Source of the DNA: JBCBCP01 sp039817385
GTDB taxonomy: Bacteria; Pseudomonadota; Alphaproteobacteria; Rhodobacterales; Rhodobacteraceae
DNA length: 64,000 bases
Direction: 5' to 3'
Assembly: GCA_039817385.1 (NCBI GenBank)
Contig: JBCBVY010000007.1
Coordinates: 1 to 64,000 of the forward strand
Position 1 is the stretch's first letter, and every line of letters starts with the position of its first letter. Positions 25,236 through 35,191 of the stretch are shown here, piece after piece. The notes below the pieces were generated by a model that was not told the DNA's origin, did no database searches, and saw only the letters and a program-made list of their open reading frames with translations. The position numbers were made by a program, and so were the translations under genes.

Positions 25236-25331
25236 ACCAAAGAGGTATGCGGGAGCGGGCCGCGCCGCAAGTCCTGTTGCAAGGGCACGGGGCGGCTGGA
25301 CGCGGCGGGCCGGGGCGCGTTAACAAGTGCC

Positions 25332-25787
25332 ATGAGATATATGTTTTGTGTTGTGTTGGGCGCGGCGCTTGGCGGCTGTGCCGCGGTGTTGCCCAAGCCT
25401 GAGGTGGAGCCTGAGGTGATCGAGGACCCCAAACCTGCCGCGCTGCCCGCTCTAGCCGCCATACGGCCCCGTGCGCGGCCCGAAGAGGGCCCAGCGCCGT
25501 CCGCTGAACCTGAACCTGTGCCAGAGCCCGCTGCGGCGCCGGGTGGGCCGCTTGGGGTCACTGTTGCCTCGCTTGGCAATCCGGCGGAGCCTGGGCTGTG
25601 GCTGAAAACGCCGCTTGTGTCGGCGCGGCAGCCCGGAACCTTGCGGCTGGGCGGTGCGTCGGTCGCGGTCATGCTGATCCCGCTGGAAGGGCCGCCAACG
25701 GCTGGCAGCCGGATGTCGCTGGAGGCGTTCCAGGCATTGGGCGCGCCGCTGACGGACCTGCCGGAGGTGACGGTTTCGGCGGGGTGA
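25332..25787 (+). CDS. Proline/glutamate-rich lipoprotein of unknown function
   Basis: 151 residues. A lipoprotein signal (MRYMFCVVLGAALGGC, lipobox LGGC, modified Cys16) is followed by a Pro/Glu/Ala-rich linker to about residue 75. A compact domain then begins GVTVASLGNPAEPGLWLKTP. Proteins of this shape in Rhodobacterales are sometimes labelled D-galactarate dehydratase, but nothing in this sequence supports an enzyme. It is probably tethered to a membrane and spans part of the periplasm. It is divergent from moaA and monocistronic. Confidence 0.7.
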   Translation: MRYMFCVVLGAALGGCAAVLPKPEVEPEVIEDPKPAALPALAAIRPRARPEEGPAPSAEPEPVPEPAAAPGGPLGVTVASLGNPAEPGLWLKTPLVSARQPGTLRLGGASVAVMLIPLEGPPTAGSRMSLEAFQALGAPLTDLPEVTVSAG

Positions 25788-25876
25788 TCCCAAGGGCCGC
25801 TGCGCGGATTCGATTTTGTTTTGCTGATGGGGGGCATCGCCATTGTCTCTCGGACCAATGGCGTTCCAATAGCGAT

Positions 25877-25913
25877 CCCCCCAAACCCCCCAGGATTTTT
25901 TTGAACAGAGAAG
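25877..25913 (+). repeat. Intergenic repeat family, 3' half (copy 5)
   Basis: A C-run, GGATTTTTTT and GAACAGAGAAG, directly abutting the stop codon of the convergent alkD-like gene. The family hairpin is absent, as in the copy at 2227. Confidence 0.6.
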
Positions 25914-26584
25914 TTACAGGTACTTGGCGGCTTCCTTGGCGGCGAAGGGTTTCATGTTGTGGCCGTGGGTTTGAAGGAAGCTTTGGACGCGCGCGGGGTC
26001 GTGTTTGCTCAGCTCGCGCAGCCACCAGGCGATGGCTTTCTGGATGAACCATTGCGGGTCCGGCACGTAGGCCGCCGCCCAGCCCAGGATGCGGTCCCGG
26101 CGGGCGAGGTCAGCTTCGCTCGGGTGGTTCTGTTTTGTCCAGGGCAGGGTGATGACCAGCGCCGCGCGGCGGGTCCAGAGGTGCGGCGAAGTGGTCCAGG
26201 TCTCGACCTCGTCGAGCCGTGTGGGGTCAGCTGTCAGGCGCCTTTGCCCGGCCATGCAGGCATGATCGGCGATGGCCCAGCTGTCGAAATCGGGCACCCA
26301 CGAGGCGATCAAGCGCCATGTGTCCGCGTCGGGCCGGATGCGCGCCTGGGTGAGGAGCTTGCCTGCGGCGATGCGCGCCTCGTAGATGTCGGTTTGCCAC
26401 AGCGCGTCCGCGAGGGCGACCCGTTCGGGGACAGGCAGCGTCTGCCGCCATGTCTTTGTCAGATCGTTCAGCACCGGGTTGGGCACGCCCAGATAGGTGC
26501 GGTCCGCTTTGTGATAGGCCCGGGCGCCTTTGGCGCGGTCGGGATCGGCATGGGAGGTGATCTGCGCCAGCGCGGCCTCGGGCG

Positions 26585-26588
<4 letters not shown>
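25914..26588 (-). CDS. DNA alkylation repair protein (AlkD-like HEAT repeat)
   Basis: 224 residues, all helical HEAT-like repeats of the AlkC/AlkD family. Typical segments are GVPNPVLNDLTKTW near residue 35, IASWVPDFDSWAIADHACMAG near 94 (with the conserved aromatic/Asp pair used to trap damaged bases) and WFIQKAIAWWLRELSKHDP near 180. AlkD-type glycosylases remove N3- and N7-alkylpurines. It overlaps the glmS stop by four bases, so it is read from the glmU-glmS transcript. Confidence 0.82.
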
Positions 26589-28402
<1,814 letters not shown>

Positions 28403-28405
28403 GGC

Positions 28406-29752
28406 TTACCCTTTCCGCTGGGCCGCGCGGGCCTTCAGCATGTCAAACAGTTTTGACGCGTGGCCCGGTTTGGTGTCCTGCCGCGCGCGGGCAAACGCGA
28501 CCGCGTCATCGGGCACGTCTTCGGTGATGACCGAGCCGGTGACCGTCATCGCGCCCACGCCGATGCGCACCGGTGCCACCAGCATCGTGTCCGAGCCGAT
28601 GAAGGCGCCCGCGCCGATCTCCGTGTGGTGCTTGGCAAAGCCGTCATAGTTACAGGTGACCGTGCCCGCGCCGATATTGGCCCGCGCGCCGATGGTCGCG
28701 TCGCCGACATAGGACAGGTGGTTCACCTTTGCGCCCTCGTGGACTTGGGCGTTCTTGATCTCCACAAAGTTGCCGACGCGGGTGTCCTCGGCCAGCTCCG
28801 CGCCCGGGCGCAAGCGGGCGAAGGGGCCGACAATGGCGCCGCGGGCGACATGGCAGCCTTCAAGGTGGCTGAAGGCGCGGATATGGGCGCCGGATTCCAC
28901 GGTGACGCCGGGGCCGAAATAGACGTTGGGGTCGATGGTGCTGTCGCGCCCGATGACGGTGTCAAAGGCAAGGTAGGTGCTGGCCGGATCCAGCAGCGTG
29001 ACGCCATCCTCGACCAGCGCCGCTTTCGCCCGCGCCTGAAACAGGGCATCCGCGGCGGCCAGTTCCGTGCGGGAATTCACGCCCAGCGTTTCCGCCTCTT
29101 CGCAGGTGACGACGCCCGCGGTCAGCCCGCGGGCGCGGGCGAGGGCGGGCAGATCGGTGAGGTAGAACTCGCCCGCGGCATTGTCATCCGTGACCTCGGC
29201 CAGCAGCTCCCAGATCAGCGGGGCGCGGCAGGCCATAACGCCTGAGTTACAAAGGGTTACGGCGCGCTCTGCATCTGTTGCATCCTTCGCCTCCACGATC
29301 CGCTCAAGCGCATCGCCTCGGGTGATCAGGCGGCCATAGCGGCCCGGATCGGCGGCTTCGAACCCCAGGACAGCCACATCGAACAGCTCTGCCGCCTCGG
29401 TCAGCGCGGTCAAGGTCTCGGGCCGCACAAACGGCGTGTCGCCATACATGACCAGCACCGTGCCTTCAAAGCCGTCCAGCGCCGCTTCGGCCATCTGCGT
29501 GGCGTGGCCCGTCCCGCGCTGCTCGGCCTGTTCGACCACGTCCGCGGCGGGCGCGAAAGCCAGCGCGGCGGCGCGCACCTGATCCAGCCCGTGCCCGCCC
29601 ACGACGACCATGCGCGCGGGCTCCAGCGCGGCGGCGGCGCGCATCGCGTGCACCAGCATCGGCGCGCCCGCGATGGGGTGCAGTACCTTTGGCAGGTCCG
29701 AATTCATCCGCGTGCCCTTGCCCGCGGCAAGTAGGATGGTGGCGATGCTCAT
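28406..29752 (-). CDS. glmU: Bifunctional N-acetylglucosamine-1-phosphate uridyltransferase / glucosamine-1-phosphate acetyltransferase
   Basis: 448 residues. The uridyltransferase signature LAAGKGTRMNSDLPKVLH starts at residue 7. The C-terminal half is a left-handed beta-helix of hexapeptide repeats (for example IGARANIGAGTVTCNYDG) holding the acetyltransferase site. It completes UDP-GlcNAc synthesis with GlmS. ATG 29752 is chosen because it places the signature at the usual distance from the N-terminus; an upstream ATG at 29812 adds 20 unrelated residues. The Shine-Dalgarno sequence is weak. Confidence 0.94.
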   Translation of the reverse strand: MSIATILLAAGKGTRMNSDLPKVLHPIAGAPMLVHAMRAAAALEPARMVVVGGHGLDQVRAAALAFAPAADVVEQAEQRGTGHATQMAEAALDGFEGTVLVMYGDTPFVRPETLTALTEAAELFDVAVLGFEAADPGRYGRLITRGDALERIVEAKDATDAERAVTLCNSGVMACRAPLIWELLAEVTDDNAAGEFYLTDLPALARARGLTAGVVTCEEAETLGVNSRTELAAADALFQARAKAALVEDGVTLLDPASTYLAFDTVIGRDSTIDPNVYFGPGVTVESGAHIRAFSHLEGCHVARGAIVGPFARLRPGAELAEDTRVGNFVEIKNAQVHEGAKVNHLSYVGDATIGARANIGAGTVTCNYDGFAKHHTEIGAGAFIGSDTMLVAPVRIGVGAMTVTGSVITEDVPDDAVAFARARQDTKPGHASKLFDMLKARAAQRKG

Positions 29753-29870
29753 GTGTTCTGCTCGTTGCTTGTGTTCTGGGTTTCGTTTTATCCAAACCGC
29801 ACAAGGGCGCAACCGGCAGGTCGGTCAACTTGCGTGACGCCCTGCAACAGAACAAGGCGGAGAGTCGCGC

Positions 29871-30536
29871 ATGGCATCGGTCATTTTTGATCTGGACGGA
29901 ACGCTCGCGGACACGAGCCGTGATCTGATCGCAGCGGCGAATGTCTGCTTTCGGGCGATGGGGCATGGCGACGTGCTTGAGCCGGGGCGCGACGCGGGCG
30001 TGGCCCTGCGCGGCGGGCGGCGGATGCTGACGGTCGGGCTCGAACGGGTGGGGGCCTTCGAGGAGGCGCTGGTGGCGGAGTATTACCAGATGCTGCTCGA
30101 CGCCTATGCGCAGGATATCAGCACCCACACGGCGCTTTACCCCGGCAGCATGGCGGCGGTCGCCGCGCTGAAGGAGGCGGGGTTTGCCGTGGGCATCTGC
30201 ACCAACAAGCCCGAGGGGTTGGCGCGGCAGCTGCTGCGCAACCTGGGGGTGCTGGACGATTTTGCGAGCCTCGTCGGTGCCGACACGCTGCCCGTGCGCA
30301 AACCCGACCCCGCGCCCCTGCGCCACGCGGCGATGCAGGCGGGCGGGTCGGAGCGTTGCATCCTGATCGGCGACAGCGACACGGACCGGAACACCGCGCG
30401 CGCAGCAGGCGTGCCGTGCGTTCTGGTGACCTTTGGCCCGTCCGGTGACGACATGGCGGCGCTGGCCCCCGAAGCGCTGCTGGAAGACTTCGCGGCGTTG
30501 CCAGAGATCGCGGCTGCGCTCCTTGCCGTGCGGTAA
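29871..30536 (+). CDS. HAD-IA hydrolase, phosphoglycolate phosphatase-like
   Basis: 221 residues. Motif I is FDLDGTL with the nucleophile Asp7 and acid Asp9. Motif II is ICTNKPEG (about residue 106). The motif III Lys lies in RKPDPAPLRHA, and motif IV is IGDSDTDRNTARAAG. A helical cap lies between motifs I and II, as in Gph, which clears 2-phosphoglycolate. Other sugar-phosphate substrates cannot be excluded. It is divergent from glmU. Confidence 0.8.
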   Translation: MASVIFDLDGTLADTSRDLIAAANVCFRAMGHGDVLEPGRDAGVALRGGRRMLTVGLERVGAFEEALVAEYYQMLLDAYAQDISTHTALYPGSMAAVAALKEAGFAVGICTNKPEGLARQLLRNLGVLDDFASLVGADTLPVRKPDPAPLRHAAMQAGGSERCILIGDSDTDRNTARAAGVPCVLVTFGPSGDDMAALAPEALLEDFAALPEIAAALLAVR

Positions 30537-30572
30537 GTGCGCAGCAGCGCCCGGGGCCGGCGCGCTTAACGC

Positions 30573-30615
30573 TTGACCGACGCCTGCGTTCGCCCTAGAA
30601 ATGAACGAGCGTTCA
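30573..30615 (+). promoter_or_regulatory. Promoter and operator of the leucine-degradation operon
   Basis: TTGACC (30573-30578), a 17-base spacer and TAGAAA (30596-30601) form a good promoter. TGAACG-AG-CGTTCA (30602-30615), a perfect 14-base inverted repeat, begins at the next base, where transcription would start. This placement is that of a repressor site. The sequence form resembles TetR-family operators; no regulator gene is in the window. Confidence 0.6.
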
Positions 30616-30640
30616 ATAATGCGCGGGGGAGGAGACGCAG

Positions 30641-31804
30641 ATGTTCACGCAGTCCATGACGTTCGATCTTGGGGAAGAGGTCGGCGCCCTGCGCGAGATG
30701 GTGCACCGCTGGTCTCAGGATCGGGTGAAACCGATGGCCGCCGACATTGACCAAAGCAACGCCTTCCCGTCCGAGCTGTGGCGCGAGATGGGCGATCTTG
30801 GCCTGCTCGGCATCACGGTAGACGAGGACTATGGCGGCGCGGGCATGTCCTACCTTGCCCATACCGTCGCCATTGAAGAGATCGCGCGGGCCTCCGCCTC
30901 CGTCTCGCTCAGCTACGGGGCGCATTCGAACCTTTGCGTAAACCAGATCAAGCTGAACGGCTCGGACGATCAGAAAAGCCGATATCTGCCTGACTTGATT
31001 TCGGGCGCGAAAGTGGGCGCGCTCGCGATGTCAGAAGCGAGCGCGGGGTCCGACGTGGTGTCGATGAAGCTGCGCGCGGAAAAGCGGAACGATCACTACC
31101 GCCTGAACGGCACGAAATACTGGATCACCAACGGGCCGGACGCGGGCACGCTGGTGGTCTATGCCAAGACCGACCCCGACGCCGGGTCCAAAGGGATCAC
31201 GGCTTTTCTCATTGAGAAGGAAATGGCGGGCTTCTCCACCTCCCCCCATTTTGACAAGCTGGGGATGCGCGGCTCGAACACGGCCGAGCTGATCTTCGAA
31301 GACGTGCAGGTGCCCTTCGAAAACGTGCTGGGCGAGGAAGGGCGCGGCGTGCAGGTCCTGATGTCCGGCCTCGACTACGAACGGGTCGTGCTTGCGGGGA
31401 TCGGGCTTGGCATCATGGCCGCCTGCCTCGACGAGATCATGCCCTACATGGCGGAGCGCCGCCAATTCGGCCAGCCCATCGGGTCGTTCCAGCTGATGCA
31501 GGGTAAGATCGCGGACATGTACACCGCCATGAACTCCGCCCGCGCCTATGTCTACGAAGTGGCGAAGGCCTGCGACCGGGGCGATGTGACCCGGCAGGAT
31601 GCGGCGGCGTGCTGTCTTTATGCCTCGGAGGAGGCGATGAAACAGGCGCACCAGGCCATCCAGGCGATGGGCGGGGCGGGGTTCCTGAACGACGCGCCCG
31701 TGGCCCGCATCTTCCGCGACGCCAAGCTGATGGAGATCGGGGCAGGCACGTCTGAGATTCGCCGGATGCTGGTGGGCCGCGAGCTTGTCGCAGCGATGGG
31801 CTGA
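30641..31804 (+). CDS. ivd: Isovaleryl-CoA dehydrogenase
   Basis: 387-residue acyl-CoA dehydrogenase. The FAD-binding regions ALAMSEASAGSDVVSMK (about residue 127) and YWITNGPDAGTLVVYAKT (about 160) are typical. The Glu in GLDYERVVLAG (near residue 247) is at the position used as catalytic base in isovaleryl-CoA dehydrogenases, unlike most other family members. It converts isovaleryl-CoA to 3-methylcrotonyl-CoA, the substrate of MccAB downstream. It is the first gene of the leucine operon, after a GGGGGAGGAG ribosome-binding site. Confidence 0.9.
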   Translation: MFTQSMTFDLGEEVGALREMVHRWSQDRVKPMAADIDQSNAFPSELWREMGDLGLLGITVDEDYGGAGMSYLAHTVAIEEIARASASVSLSYGAHSNLCVNQIKLNGSDDQKSRYLPDLISGAKVGALAMSEASAGSDVVSMKLRAEKRNDHYRLNGTKYWITNGPDAGTLVVYAKTDPDAGSKGITAFLIEKEMAGFSTSPHFDKLGMRGSNTAELIFEDVQVPFENVLGEEGRGVQVLMSGLDYERVVLAGIGLGIMAACLDEIMPYMAERRQFGQPIGSFQLMQGKIADMYTAMNSARAYVYEVAKACDRGDVTRQDAAACCLYASEEAMKQAHQAIQAMGGAGFLNDAPVARIFRDAKLMEIGAGTSEIRRMLVGRELVAAMG

Positions 31805-32073
31805 TGCCGCGCTATGTCCGCCGCGTGCTTTTTGCGCTCTGCCTCGTGGCGGGGGCGCTGGGGCTTTGGCTGGGCATGGATCGCGCGCCGCTGGACGAAA
31901 GCGCGGCCATCGTGGCCGTGGTCGAACGATACGTGGAAGAAACCGGCGGGGCGCAGACCGAGTGCGTTGCGCGGCCTGGGGAGGGTGTCTGGCTGGAGGT
32001 GATCTGCGTGCAGGCGCGCTATACCGTGAGCCGGGCCGGGGTCATCACGCGTGTCGACGGGCCGCGGACATGA
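31804..32073 (+). CDS. Small membrane-anchored protein of unknown function
   Basis: 89 residues with one N-terminal hydrophobic segment (about residues 7-25) and a short soluble domain containing two Cys (CVARPGEGVWLEVIC), possibly a disulfide in the periplasm. The start overlaps the ivd stop (TGATG), and the stop overlaps the next start (ATGA), so it is firmly embedded in the leucine operon. I do not recognise the family. Confidence 0.65.
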   Translation: MPRYVRRVLFALCLVAGALGLWLGMDRAPLDESAAIVAVVERYVEETGGAQTECVARPGEGVWLEVICVQARYTVSRAGVITRVDGPRT

Positions 32074-33527
32074 ACATGGCGCTGCAAGCTCTCTCGGGTC
32101 CGCCGGGCCGCGTTGCCATCCGTGACTTTACGGACGGTAAGTGGGATGTGACCTATGGCGATCTGGCCCGGATGACCGATGGGCTTGCCCGCGCCTTGGC
32201 GGCTCGCGTGGCCGCTAGTGACCGCGTGGGCGTTCTGCTGGGACAAGACCCGTGGTGCGCGGCGGCCCATTGCGCGATCTGGAAAGTTGGTGCGATTTCA
32301 GTGCCTTTGTTCAAGCTCTTCAAGCGAGATGCCCTGTCGTCCCGGATCCGCGACGCGGGTCCGACCTACGTTCTGACAGACGCAGAGGGCGCGGCGCTGC
32401 TGGGTGATTTGGCTGTTCCGCTGATTGCCGCCGAAGTCGGAGAGGACGGTGGCGATGTTCTCACCGCCCCGTCCCCCGAAAGTGCCATCATTATCTACAC
32501 CTCCGGCACAACTGGCGCGCCCAAGGGGGCGCTGCACGGGCATCGGCTACTGGATGGCCACTTACCGGGCGTTAAGCTGAGTCATAACCACCTTGGCGCG
32601 CCCGGTGACTGCCTCTGGACCCCGGCGGATTGGGCGTGGATCGGCGGGCTCTTTGACGTGCTCATGCCCGGCCTCGCGCTTGGCGTGCCCGTGGTGGCGC
32701 AGCGGTCCGGCAAGTTCGACCCCGCCGCCTGTGCGTCCCTTGTGGCCGAGGCGGGCATCCGCAACGTGTTCTTCCCGCCGACCGCGCTGCGGATGCTGAA
32801 GGCGTCGGGCATTGCGATACCGGGTTTGCGGTCGGTTGCCAGCGGGGGCGAGCCGCTCGGTGCGGAAATGCTGGCCTGGGGGCAGGGCGCCTTTGGGCTC
32901 ACAATCAACGAATTTTACGGGCAAACCGAGTGCAACATGGTCGTCTCCGCCTGCGCCGCCGACTTCGAAACACCCCCCGGCGCCATCGGCAAGCCGGTTC
33001 CGGGCTTCGACGTGCAGATCATCGACGATGCAGGCCAGCCCACAAAAGCTGAAGGCGACATCGCCATCCGCCGCCCCGCACCTTCCATGCTGCAAGCCTA
33101 CTGGCAGAACCCCGAGGCCACCGCCGCGAAATACCGCGGCAACTGGCTGCTGACCGGCGACCGCGGCATCCGGGACAGCGCCTTCATCCGTTTCGTCGGA
33201 CGCGAAGACGACGTCATAACGTCCTCCGGCTACCGCATCGGCCCCGCCGAGATCGAAGACTGCCTGCTCACTCACCCGGACGTGGCCACGGTCGGCGTTG
33301 TCGGCAAGCCCGATGCGCTGCGGACCGAGATCGTGAAGGCCTACGTCGTCCCGCGCCCCGGCACTGACCCCTCGGTAAGTGCGCTGCAGGAGTGGGTCAA
33401 AGACCGGCTTGCCAGCTACTCCTACCCAAGGGAAATCGAACTGGTCGACGCCCTGCCCATGACCGTCACCGGCAAGGTGATCCGCAAAACCCTCAAGGCC
33501 CGCGCCAGCGCGGAGGTTGCATCATGA
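32070..33527 (+). CDS. AMP-dependent acyl-CoA synthetase
   Basis: 485 residues of the ANL superfamily. The phosphate loop is IIYTSGTTGAPKGA near residue 136, then an NEFYGQTECN motif, GDRG near 365 and SGYRIGPAEIE with the hinge. The catalytic Lys is in TVTGKVIRKTL close to the C-terminus. It activates a carboxylic acid, probably isovalerate, acetoacetate or another short or medium acid. It is shorter than true acetoacetyl-CoA synthetases (about 650 residues) and looks more like the medium-chain (ACSM) type. The start overlaps the upstream stop and the stop overlaps mccB. Confidence 0.8.
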   Translation: MNMALQALSGPPGRVAIRDFTDGKWDVTYGDLARMTDGLARALAARVAASDRVGVLLGQDPWCAAAHCAIWKVGAISVPLFKLFKRDALSSRIRDAGPTYVLTDAEGAALLGDLAVPLIAAEVGEDGGDVLTAPSPESAIIIYTSGTTGAPKGALHGHRLLDGHLPGVKLSHNHLGAPGDCLWTPADWAWIGGLFDVLMPGLALGVPVVAQRSGKFDPAACASLVAEAGIRNVFFPPTALRMLKASGIAIPGLRSVASGGEPLGAEMLAWGQGAFGLTINEFYGQTECNMVVSACAADFETPPGAIGKPVPGFDVQIIDDAGQPTKAEGDIAIRRPAPSMLQAYWQNPEATAAKYRGNWLLTGDRGIRDSAFIRFVGREDDVITSSGYRIGPAEIEDCLLTHPDVATVGVVGKPDALRTEIVKAYVVPRPGTDPSVSALQEWVKDRLASYSYPREIELVDALPMTVTGKVIRKTLKARASAEVAS

Positions 33528-35119
33528 AACTTCAGTCCCAAACGCTCACCGGGTCCGAGACCTTCAAGACCAATGAGGCCGCGCATATCGAAGCCCTTGC
33601 CCAGATCCGCGCCGCCGCTGACGCAGCCGCACAAGGCGGTGGCGAACGCTCCCGAGAACGCCACCTCAGCCGCGGCAAACTCCTCCCGCGCGACCGGGTT
33701 GCTGGCCTTCTCGACCCCGGCACGCCGTTTCTTGAGATTGGCGCGCTCGCGGCGCATGGGCTCTACGGCGGTGACGCCCCGGCGGCAGGTGTGATCGCGG
33801 GCATTGGCACGGTCGAAGGGCGGCTGTGCATGATTGTGTGCAACGACGCGACTGTCAAAGGCGGCACCTATTACCCGATGTCGGTCAAAAAGCACCTGCG
33901 CGCGCAGGAGATCGCGGAGGCGAACCATCTGCCGTGCATCTACCTCGTCGACTCAGGCGGCGCGAACCTGCCCAACCAGGACGAGGTCTTTCCCGACCGC
34001 GACCATTTCGGCCGCATCTTCTTCAACCAGGCGAACATGTCCGCCAAGGGCATCGCCCAGATCGCGGTCGTCATGGGCTCCTGCACCGCGGGCGGCGCCT
34101 ACGTGCCCGCCATGTCCGACGTGTCGATCATCGTGAAAGAGCAGGGCACGATCTTCCTTGCCGGCCCGCCGCTGGTCAAAGCCGCGACCGGAGAGGTCGT
34201 CACCGCCGAAGACCTTGGCGGCGGCGACGTCCACACGCGCCTCAGCGGCGTTGCCGACTACCTCGCCGAAGACGACACGCACGCTCTGGCCCTCGCACGC
34301 CGTGCGGTAAAGTCCATCCCGAAAGGCGCGGCCCCAACCCTGCACGGCCCAGCCCCCCTCTACGACCCGTCCGAAATCCTCGGCGTCGTCCCCGCAGACC
34401 TGCGCACCCCCTACGACATCCGCGAGGTCATCGCGCGCCTCGTCGACGGCTCCGAATTCGACGAGTTCAAAGCCCGGTTCGGCGAAACGCTCGTCACCGG
34501 CTTCGCACAGATCATGGGGCAGGACGTCGGCATCATCGCCAACAATGGCGTGCTGTTCAGTGAGGCCGCCCAGAAAGGCGCGCATTTCGTCGAGCTTTGC
34601 TCGCAGCGCCGCACCCCGCTGATTTTCCTACAAAACATCACGGGCTTCATGGTGGGCCGCAAATACGAGAACGAAGGCATCGCCCGCCACGGCGCCAAGA
34701 TGGTGACCGCCGTCGCCACGACCTCTGTGCCCAAGATCACCCTGCTGGTCGGCGGCTCCTTCGGCGCAGGCAACTACGGCATGGCGGGCCGCGCCTACTC
34801 TCCGCGCTTCCTTTGGACCTGGCCCAATTCCCGCATCTCTGTGATGGGCGGCGCGCAGGCGGCGGGGGTGCTGGCCACCGTCAAACGCGACGGCATGGAT
34901 GCGCGGGGCGAGGCCTGGTCCGCCGAGGAGGAAGCCGCCTTCAAGCAGCCCACCATCGACATGTTCGAGGAACAATCCGCGCCCCTCTACGCCACCGCCC
35001 GCCTCTGGGACGACGGCATCATCGACCCGCGTATGAGCCGCGAGGTGCTGGGGTTGTCGCTGGCGGCATCGCTGAACGCGCCGGTCGAAGACACCCGCTT
35101 TGGCGTTTTCCGGATGTAA
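33524..35119 (+). CDS. mccB: Methylcrotonoyl-CoA carboxylase, carboxyltransferase (beta) subunit
   Basis: 531 residues with the two crotonase-like halves of acyl-CoA carboxylase beta subunits. The N-terminal half has RDRVAGLLDPGTPFLEIG near residue 62 and GSCTAGGAYVPAMSDV near 186. The C-terminal half has LQNITGFMVGRKYENEGIARHGAKM near 368 and GGSFGAGNYGMAGRAYSPRF near 410. It transfers CO2 from biotin on MccA to 3-methylcrotonyl-CoA. It overlaps the synthetase gene by four bases. A REP-like palindrome separates it from mccA. Confidence 0.93.
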   Translation: MKLQSQTLTGSETFKTNEAAHIEALAQIRAAADAAAQGGGERSRERHLSRGKLLPRDRVAGLLDPGTPFLEIGALAAHGLYGGDAPAAGVIAGIGTVEGRLCMIVCNDATVKGGTYYPMSVKKHLRAQEIAEANHLPCIYLVDSGGANLPNQDEVFPDRDHFGRIFFNQANMSAKGIAQIAVVMGSCTAGGAYVPAMSDVSIIVKEQGTIFLAGPPLVKAATGEVVTAEDLGGGDVHTRLSGVADYLAEDDTHALALARRAVKSIPKGAAPTLHGPAPLYDPSEILGVVPADLRTPYDIREVIARLVDGSEFDEFKARFGETLVTGFAQIMGQDVGIIANNGVLFSEAAQKGAHFVELCSQRRTPLIFLQNITGFMVGRKYENEGIARHGAKMVTAVATTSVPKITLLVGGSFGAGNYGMAGRAYSPRFLWTWPNSRISVMGGAQAAGVLATVKRDGMDARGEAWSAEEEAAFKQPTIDMFEEQSAPLYATARLWDDGIIDPRMSREVLGLSLAASLNAPVEDTRFGVFRM

Positions 35120-35147
35120 GGCTGAACAGATGCCAAGCGCCCAACAT

Positions 35148-35175
35148 GTAGGGTGCGCATTCGCTGCGCACCATC
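35148..35175 (-). repeat. REP-like palindrome between mccB and mccA
   Basis: GTAG precedes a perfect stem, GGTGCGCA (35152-35159) paired with TGCGCACC (35165-35172) over TTCGC. The GTAG head plus stem-loop matches the REP design at 11.6 and 12.2 kb in the reverse orientation, with a different stem sequence. It ends about 17 bases before the mccA start. Confidence 0.6.
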
Positions 35176-35191
35176 CCGCAGGAGCCACGTA

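Noticed and set aside
23427..25331. Very long plus-strand open frame running into the lipoprotein gene
   Set aside because: It is antisense to waaA and moaA, which have clear domain motifs. Only the part from ATG 25332 has a lipoprotein signal and is real.
25332..25787. Label D-galactarate dehydratase sometimes used for this kind of protein
   Set aside because: A 151-residue lipoprotein with a Pro-rich linker has neither the size nor the motifs of that enzyme.
32070..33527. Acetoacetyl-CoA synthetase, expected from the product of HMG-CoA lyase
   Set aside because: At 485 residues it is far shorter than acetoacetyl-CoA synthetases; only the general AMP-forming ligase call is safe.
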